DNA from: an uncultured Planctomycetia bacterium
Lineage (GTDB): Bacteria > Planctomycetota > Phycisphaerae > FEN-1346 > JAACEH01
NCBI GenBank assembly: GCA_903929765.1
Contig: CAIYVX010000045.1
Coordinates: forward strand, 1 to 64,000
Reading direction: 5' to 3'
DNA length: 64,000 bases
Positions 58,854 through 64,000 of this stretch are shown piece after piece. The translations under genes were made by a program, and so were the position numbers. Within the stretch, counting starts at the first letter, position 1. Every line of letters starts with the position of its first letter. Below the pieces are notes generated by a model, which saw only the letters and a program-made list of their open reading frames with translations, was not told the DNA's origin and made no database searches.

Positions 58854-59554
58854 GCCGTCCGCCCCCCCTGCCCCGCCCCAGGCCCTAGTTCGGCGAAGGC
58901 CCGGTTCATTTCCATGAAGGCGACACGCTTTTCGAACGAGGCGATGACCTGCTGCTCGTGGCTGACGACGAGGAGTGAACAGCCGTGGTCGCGGCAGGCG
59001 TCGCGCAGCTTATCGACGACGGCCTGAGTGTGCTTGGGGTCGAGCGATCCGGTCGGCTCGTCGGCCAGGATGAGGTCGGGTTTTTTGGCCAAAGCCCGGG
59101 CGATGGCGACGCGCTGCTGTTCGCCGATGGACATTTCTGCAGGGTAATGTTTCAGGCGTTGCGACAGGCCCATTTCCGCCAGCAGGCCGGCAGCTTCCTC
59201 GCGACTCGGCTTATGCGAGGAGAAGACCATGCCCATCAGGACGTTTTCCAGGGCGGTGTAGCCCTGAAGGAGATTGAAGTTCTGAAAGATGTAGCCGATG
59301 TGGCGGGCGCGGAAGCGGTCGCGTTCGGCCTCGCCGAGGCGGGTCAGGTTCTGGCCACAAACTGTGACCTCGCCGGCGCTGGGGGTGAGCAGGCCGGTAA
59401 TGACGTGCAAGAGCGTCGATTTGCCGGACCCCGACGGGCCTGAAATCGCCACCTGCTCGTTGGCGGACATCTGCCAGGCAGGAATGTCGAGGATGCGCAG
59501 CACCTGTCCGTTGGCGCCGTAATCGACCTGGAGATTATTCAGTTCAACAATCAC
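58850..59554 (-). CDS. MacB/LolD-type ABC transporter ATPase
   Basis: ATP-binding subunit of 234 residues. Walker [11 protein letters not shown]-loop [11 protein letters not shown], Walker [13 protein letters not shown] and H-loop VVSHEQQ are normal; the signature motif reads [15 protein letters not shown] instead of LSGGQ. The GTG at 59554 is chosen from the AAGGGA seven bases upstream; earlier in-frame starts are unsupported. First gene of an operon with permease, Cys/His lipoprotein, DUF3299 protein and PpiC, about 100 bp downstream of a Fur-like palindrome. Confidence 0.9.
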   Translation of the reverse strand: MIVELNNLQVDYGANGQVLRILDIPAWQMSANEQVAISGPSGSGKSTLLHVITGLLTPSAGEVTVCGQNLTRLGEAERDRFRARHIGYIFQNFNLLQGYTALENVLMGMVFSSHKPSREEAAGLLAEMGLSQRLKHYPAEMSIGEQQRVAIARALAKKPDLILADEPTGSLDPKHTQAVVDKLRDACRDHGCSLLVVSHEQQVIASFEKRVAFMEMNRAFAELGPGAGQGGRTA

Positions 59555-59650
59555 GCACACTTCCCTTGCTCTACGGGCGCACTCCGTGTCACGCATTAAT
59601 AGCCTCGGGCCACGGGAATACAAGTTCCGCTACGGCGGCACCACTCCATT

Positions 59651-59666
59651 GATAATGGATTATCAC
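59651..59666. promoter_or_regulatory. TGATAATGGATTATCA palindrome, candidate Fur/Zur-type operator
   Basis: Perfect seven-base arms (TGATAAT/ATTATCA) around GG, about 97 bp upstream of the ABC ATPase start. It resembles Fur-family operators, which are built of GATAAT hexamers, and no other gene start is close on this side. A metal-dependent repressor would fit an operon of metal-binding proteins. Binding is not shown. Confidence 0.5.
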
Positions 59667-59721
59667 CAAAGGCCGGGCGAAGTCAATCACAAATACTTTG
59701 GTTGACAGATGGCATTAGACA

Positions 59722-59754
59722 GCGGGCGACCCTCGCCCATCGAGAGTCGCCCGC
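59722..59754 (-). terminator. hairpin downstream of metY
   Basis: GCGGGCGAC (59722-59730) pairs with GTCGCCCGC (59746-59754), nine GC-rich bp around a 15-base loop, 31 bp after the metY stop. No T-run follows on the minus strand, so termination is likely but not classical. Confidence 0.5.
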
Positions 59755-59784
59755 GCGCTATGACCATGGGATAGGCAACCGCAA

Positions 59785-61092
59785 CTATTTCTGCGACACC
59801 TTCAGAGCCTGGTCGAGGTCGGCGATAATGTCCTCGACGTCCTCGATGCCGATCGAGAGGCGGATGAACTCCGGCGTCACGCCGGTCGAAGCCTGTTCCT
59901 CGACCGTGAGTTGCGAATGAGTGGTCGAGGCCGGATGAATGACCAGGGTTTTGGCGTCGCCGATGTTGGCCAGGTGGCTGGCCAGCTTGACACTGTTGAT
60001 GAATTTGACGCCGGCCGGCGCTCCGCCGCGAATGCCGAAGCCGAGGATGGCCCCGAAACCATTTTTCAGATACTTCTTCGCGTTGGCATGTTGCGGATGG
60101 CTCGGCAGGCCGGGATAGTTGACCCATTGCACCGCCGGATGCTTCTCCAGCCACAGGGCGACCTTCAAGGCGTTCTCCGAGTGGCGGGCCAGACGGAGAT
60201 GAAGCGTTTCAATGCCGAGCAGGAAGAGAAATGCCGCAAACGGACTCATGCACGCCCCCGTGTCGCGCAGCCAATGGGTGCGGATGTGGATGATGTAGGC
60301 GATGTTGCCGATGGGCTTGAGGGCTTCGGTGAAGACCACGCCGTGATAGGCCGGGTCCGGGGCAGTGAATTCCGGCCACTTCGCGGGATTGTCGGCCCAG
60401 GGGAACGTGGCGGCATCGACGATGGCGCCGCCGATGTGGACGCCGTGGCCGCCGAGGAACTTGGTCGTCGAATAGACCACCACGTCGAAGCCGTGTTCGA
60501 CGGGCCGCAGGAGCGGCGGCGGACTGACCGTGTTGTCGATAATCGCCGGGAGGCCGTGCTTATGGGCCGTGTCTGAGATCCGGCGGAAGTCCGGCACGTC
60601 GTTTTTCGGATTGCCGACCGACTCGATGTAGACCAGACGCGTGTTCTCATCCACCAGCTTGTCGATCTGCTCGGGATGCTGCGGATCGAAAAAGCGAACC
60701 TCGATCCCAAGCTTCTTGAAGGTCTGGGTGAAGAGCGTCCAGGTACCGCCATAGAGGCTGGTGGCGGAGATGAAGTTCTGGCCGCTGTGGGTGATGGTCA
60801 GAATGGCAGCGGTAATGGCGGCCTGACCGCTGGCGAACGCCAGGCCGGCAGCGCCGCCGTCGAGGGCGGCCAGACGCTTTTCGAGTACGTCGTTGGTCGG
60901 GTTCATCAGCCGCGAGTAGATGTTGCCGAACTCTTTCAGGGCGAAGAGGTTGGCGGCCTGTTCGGTGCTGGTGAAATTGTAGGCGGCCGTGGCGTAAATC
61001 GGCACGGCGCAGGCATGCGTGGTCGGATCATCCTGCTGTCCCGCGTGCAGGGCCAGCGTGCCGAATCCTGGTTTCTTTACTGCGTCCGTCAT
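59785..61092 (-). CDS. metY: O-acetylhomoserine sulfhydrylase (aminocarboxypropyltransferase)
   Basis: PLP enzyme that joins O-acetylhomoserine with sulfide (or a protein thiocarboxylate) to make homocysteine. The 435-residue length and insert pattern (SATSLYGGTWTLFTQTF, VVYSTTKFLGGHGVHIGGAIVD with the Schiff-base Lys, GVTPEFIRLSIGIE) match MetY rather than the shorter MetB. ATG has AAAGGA seven bases upstream. Downstream of the ThiF-lyase fusion gene by 105 bp on the same strand; with the MetB-like gene beyond, this is a sulfur-amino-acid locus. Confidence 0.95.
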   Translation of the reverse strand: MTDAVKKPGFGTLALHAGQQDDPTTHACAVPIYATAAYNFTSTEQAANLFALKEFGNIYSRLMNPTNDVLEKRLAALDGGAAGLAFASGQAAITAAILTITHSGQNFISATSLYGGTWTLFTQTFKKLGIEVRFFDPQHPEQIDKLVDENTRLVYIESVGNPKNDVPDFRRISDTAHKHGLPAIIDNTVSPPPLLRPVEHGFDVVVYSTTKFLGGHGVHIGGAIVDAATFPWADNPAKWPEFTAPDPAYHGVVFTEALKPIGNIAYIIHIRTHWLRDTGACMSPFAAFLFLLGIETLHLRLARHSENALKVALWLEKHPAVQWVNYPGLPSHPQHANAKKYLKNGFGAILGFGIRGGAPAGVKFINSVKLASHLANIGDAKTLVIHPASTTHSQLTVEEQASTGVTPEFIRLSIGIEDVEDIIADLDQALKVSQK

Positions 61093-61197
61093 GGGTTTTT
61101 CCTTTCAGCAATAAGTTTCTAATATATATAAATACTCACAACCTATACCAGTAAGCTGTCGAAGAACACACTCGTCCGGCGCTTTCCGGCCGCGCGG

Positions 61198-63378
61198 TTA
61201 CAACTCTGCTGCGGCCTTGGCCGGACTATAGCGGGCCTCAAACTCGCCGCCCGCTCCCGCCGGACCGCTGCGGCGCACCAACCCCCGGATCTGTTCGCGG
61301 TTGGCCATCACATCCTTAAAACCTGTCACGACCCGCTTCAAATCTTCGTCCGAGTAGCGGTCAATCGGCACCGCCAGGCGGAGCAATTGGATTCCACGGC
61401 GCTGTTGTTCGGGCGACGCGAGGTTAGCCGCCGCGCGGACGCCGGAGGCCACGAACAATTCGTTCGCCAGAGCCTGCGTGGGAAACTGCTCGACTGGGAT
61501 GTGGGGCAACAAGGCCCGAACATCTACATACACACCCTGGCCGCCGGCTGGCGCGACCACCGGAACCGACAACTTGTGAAGAGCTTCCCAAAGCCGGGCG
61601 ACCTGCGCAACCCGCTCGGACGAGCAACGATTCCAGACCGGGAAGAGAGCCACCGCCCGGGCCAGCGCCGCCCGACTGCCGCCCGTCAGACCATCACCGA
61701 AGGCCAGCGTGAGGTCGCGGAAGCCGGTGAAAAGTTCGTCGGAACTGGTCGCCACAAAGCCGCCCACGGTACACTTGAAATCCTTGGCACAACTGGCCGC
61801 ACCGGCGTCGGAATACGAGCAGAGTTCCCGGACGATGCCGGCCAGGGACTGGTCGGCGTAGCCCGGCTCACGCTGCTGAATCAGGGCCGCGTTCTCAAAG
61901 GCCCGGGTGGGATCGAGCAGAAGGAGAATGCCCCTCGGCCGAGTCAACTCGCGGACCGCCCGGAGGTTGGCCGCAGAAACCGGATGGCCGCCCGACGCGT
62001 TGGCGCAAAGCTCCACATAGACCGCTTTGACCTGGGCCGCGGTTGGTCCGGCCAGAAGCTTCCGAAGGCCGTCCAGGTCGATATTCCCCTTGAACGGCTC
62101 GTCGCCCTGGAGATCGTAGCTTTCCGGCGCGCGAAGTTCGAGTACCGTGAACCCGTTGGACTCCAGGTGAAAACGCGTGGTTGGAAACAGACCGTTGGAA
62201 ACGACCAGGCCGCCGGAGCCTGCCAAAGCTCTGGCCAGCAGTGCTTCGGCAAACCGCCCGCGAAAGACGGGCACGAAATGCCGGTAGCCGAACAGACCGC
62301 GGAGAAACTCCTCGGGCGGCGCGACGGGCGGCTCCGTGGGCGACTCGACCGCGCAATCATCCGCCAAGCCGATCTCGTTCCAACTGTCGGTTAATAAGTC
62401 AAGCTCAACGGCGTGGTCCGGCAGCAGGTTGGTGTTATAGCCGCTCTGACTCAGCAGTGAGCGACGATCCCCGACCGACGCTGCTATCGTGACCGTCTCC
62501 GACCGCTTCACCGCCGGGGCCGACTTCGCGACACATTCGTCAACATGCACGATGCGGTAATTCATCCGCACCAGGTCCACCAGCAGGAAGTGCGGCAGGC
62601 AGATCGGGGGCCGCCATCCGGGGATCGTGTCGCCCAACAGAGCCAGAACCGCTTCCACGCTTAACAGTGTGCCCAGCAGCGCCGGCGCCACCGCCACCGA
62701 GGGCACGCGATGAAATTTCAGCGCCTCCTCGATCTTGTCCAGGTACTCCGGGACAAAGACCTCGCGGAAGCACGGCGGCAGCCTGGAGTCCCGCGTCGCC
62801 TCGTCCTCGATTACGCCCAGGAGTTCCATCGACGGACCGTCCGGCGCCGCCGTCGCCACCACGCCGCCGAAGCCGAGGTTGGCGCCCGTAGCGGCGTAAA
62901 TGGACCGGGTCCGGGCTGCGGCAAACATCCTGGCCCGTAAAGCTCCCGGCACAGCCACATCCAGGCAGTCGACCAGAAAATCGGCCTGGTCGAGGAAAGT
63001 ATCGACGTTCTGATCCGTCACCCCGTCCTCGACCAGCCGCACCGAAACGTCCGGATTAATGGTTTTGAGCAGTTCGCCATAGACGCGGGCTTTGTTCTGA
63101 CCCAGGGTCTGTCGGCTGGCGCCCCACTGGCGATTGATGTCCGGCTCGTCGAAGGGCTTGGGGTCGGACAGGATGAAGCCGCCGACGCCCATCCGGGCCA
63201 GCGTCAACGCGGCCGCGCCGCCATGACCGCCGCAACCGGCGATGGCCACCGTCTTTCCTCGCAGGGTATCGACCGCCGGCCGACCGAGAAGCATAATCGT
63301 GCGGTGCAGGTACTGGTGGAAATAGTCCTCCACTTGACCCACCGCCCGATTTTCGGGAACATGATTCTCGCTGGTCAT
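61198..63378 (-). CDS. fusion of ThiF/E1-like adenylyltransferase and tryptophanase-type lyase
   Basis: 726 residues in two parts. Residues about 20-275 are an E1/ThiF fold: AGCGGHGG nucleotide loop (47-54), Asn82-Arg83 of the arginine finger, Lys96 in GQNKA, and VDCLD with Asp137 and Asp140. No CxxC zinc pair is visible. Residues about 305-715 match the tryptophanase/tyrosine phenol-lyase family: SGYNTNLLPDHAVELDLLTD, NGLFPTTRFHLESNG, ELCANASGGHPVS, and AKDFKCTVGGF with Lys532 aligned to the PLP lysine. Both halves keep key residues. ATG has AAGGTG upstream. Lies between MetB-like and metY genes, so sulfur transfer is a fair inference; the reaction is unknown. Confidence 0.85.
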   Translation of the reverse strand: MTSENHVPENRAVGQVEDYFHQYLHRTIMLLGRPAVDTLRGKTVAIAGCGGHGGAAALTLARMGVGGFILSDPKPFDEPDINRQWGASRQTLGQNKARVYGELLKTINPDVSVRLVEDGVTDQNVDTFLDQADFLVDCLDVAVPGALRARMFAAARTRSIYAATGANLGFGGVVATAAPDGPSMELLGVIEDEATRDSRLPPCFREVFVPEYLDKIEEALKFHRVPSVAVAPALLGTLLSVEAVLALLGDTIPGWRPPICLPHFLLVDLVRMNYRIVHVDECVAKSAPAVKRSETVTIAASVGDRRSLLSQSGYNTNLLPDHAVELDLLTDSWNEIGLADDCAVESPTEPPVAPPEEFLRGLFGYRHFVPVFRGRFAEALLARALAGSGGLVVSNGLFPTTRFHLESNGFTVLELRAPESYDLQGDEPFKGNIDLDGLRKLLAGPTAAQVKAVYVELCANASGGHPVSAANLRAVRELTRPRGILLLLDPTRAFENAALIQQREPGYADQSLAGIVRELCSYSDAGAASCAKDFKCTVGGFVATSSDELFTGFRDLTLAFGDGLTGGSRAALARAVALFPVWNRCSSERVAQVARLWEALHKLSVPVVAPAGGQGVYVDVRALLPHIPVEQFPTQALANELFVASGVRAAANLASPEQQRRGIQLLRLAVPIDRYSDEDLKRVVTGFKDVMANREQIRGLVRRSGPAGAGGEFEARYSPAKAAAEL

Positions 63379-63409
63379 GGTCGCACCTTTCGAATCGTGG
63401 TTCCGCTTG

Positions 63410-64000
63410 TCACCGCGACAATGGATCCAGAGCCTGACCCAGATCCTCGATCAGGTCCGCGACATCCTCGATGCCCACCGACAACCGCACGGTGCCTTCG
63501 GTGATGCCGATTCGTTGTCGCTCTTCGGGCGTCATGGTCGCGTGGCTCATCGTCGCAGGATGGCAGGCCAGCGACTCCACTCCGCCGAGGCTTTCGGCAA
63601 AGAGGAAGACCTTGAGCTTTTTGACGAACCGCGACACGTCCGCCCGTCCGCCGTCGAGCCGAAAGGTGACGATGGCCCCGAAACCGTCCATCTGACTCCT
63701 GGCCAATTCGTGCTGCGGATGGCTCGCGAGGCCCGGGTAAATCACCTCGCGGACCTTCGGCTGCTGCGTCAGAAACTTCGCCACGGCCAGGGCGTTCTGC
63801 TCGTGCTGCTTCATGCGTACGGCCAGCGTCTTCAGTCCGCGCAGGGTCAGCCAGCAATCCTGCGGCCCAGGCACCGCACCAACGGCATTCTGGTAGAACT
63901 TGATGGCCTCGTGCAGTTTTTCGTCGCTCGTCAGGACCGCGCCGCCAATCACGTCGGAGTGGCCGCTGACATACTTCGTCGTGCTGTGAACCACGATGCT
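63410..64000 (-). CDS. cystathionine gamma-synthase/lyase-like enzyme (5' end outside window)
   Basis: C-terminal part (about 196 residues) of a Cys/Met-metabolism PLP enzyme; the rest lies beyond the window edge. VHSTTKYVSGHSDVIGGAV holds the Schiff-base Lys, and the closing blocks (SLGGVESLACHPATMSHATM and GTVRLSVGIEDVADLIEDL) fit the MetB/MetC/CGL group. The lack of the MetY insert suits a gamma-synthase or gamma-lyase. It precedes the ThiF-lyase gene by 31 bp and is probably co-transcribed with it. Which of the two reactions it does cannot be told. Confidence 0.92.
   Translation of the reverse strand, partial: SIVVHSTTKYVSGHSDVIGGAVLTSDEKLHEAIKFYQNAVGAVPGPQDCWLTLRGLKTLAVRMKQHEQNALAVAKFLTQQPKVREVIYPGLASHPQHELARSQMDGFGAIVTFRLDGGRADVSRFVKKLKVFLFAESLGGVESLACHPATMSHATMTPEERQRIGITEGTVRLSVGIEDVADLIEDLGQALDPLSR

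Overview
The window is high-GC DNA from a bacterium, most likely a member of the Planctomycetota. The best evidence is the DUF1549/DUF1553 gene, Tat-targeted DUF1501 gene and large secreted PPC-domain gene at 41.3-46.6 kb, which form a hallmark planctomycete operon. Several SGNH hydrolases, a ceramidase-like protein, an ECF sigma operon with Pro-rich secreted proteins and many GTG/TTG starts are consistent with this. No rRNA, complete tRNA, IS element, prophage or CRISPR array was found.

0-12 kb (housekeeping): on the minus strand lie dnaX, recR and rpoN, then a long-form SRP RNA, a cyclophilin lipoprotein, a GNAT enzyme, a Gfo/Idh/MocA oxidoreductase and rny. On the plus strand are a zinc-ribbon/GYF membrane protein and an SGNH hydrolase. 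Gaps are packed with modular palindromic repeats. Some have invaded genes: dnaX and the GNAT gene carry one in frame, and the GYF protein's C-terminus is repeat sequence that runs into the SRP RNA gene. dnaX also has an A10 run that looks like a slippage site making a short gamma-type product.

12.8-30.4 kb (catabolic region): this stretch lacks those repeats. Two similarly built divergons each pair a plus-strand AraC regulator with a minus-strand operon that starts with a DegT-family aminotransferase. The first adds a ceramidase-like hydrolase and a nucleoside-sugar-type epimerase. The second adds a double amidohydrolase, three TIM-barrel sugar isomerases and an SGNH esterase. An SGNH hydrolase and a hydrolase/PfkB kinase/mannitol-dehydrogenase operon follow. 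A 3' tRNA-Leu-like fragment at 30.48-30.53 kb may be an attachment-site scar, so the region may be an island.

30.6-41 kb: an RNB exoribonuclease, a possible 35-residue bTHX ribosomal protein, an AarF/UbiB kinase, a porin, a BamE-like lipoprotein, an ECF sigma operon, a secreted Pro/Gly/Asn-repeat protein and an EEP-family phosphodiesterase.

41.3-47.7 kb: the planctomycete DUF1549-DUF1501-PPC operon and a chorismatase-like RidA-fold protein.

47.7-59.7 kb (metal homeostasis): a CusCBA-type efflux operon, a cysteine-rich lipoprotein, and an ABC transporter / Cys-His lipoprotein / DUF3299 / PpiC operon that sits behind a Fur/Zur-like palindrome.

59.8-64 kb (sulfur amino acids): metY, then an unusual fusion of a ThiF/E1-like adenylyltransferase with a tryptophanase-type PLP lyase, then a truncated cystathionine gamma-synthase/lyase gene. 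This trio is the best candidate here for an undescribed system: a sulfur-mobilising enzyme feeding homocysteine synthesis.
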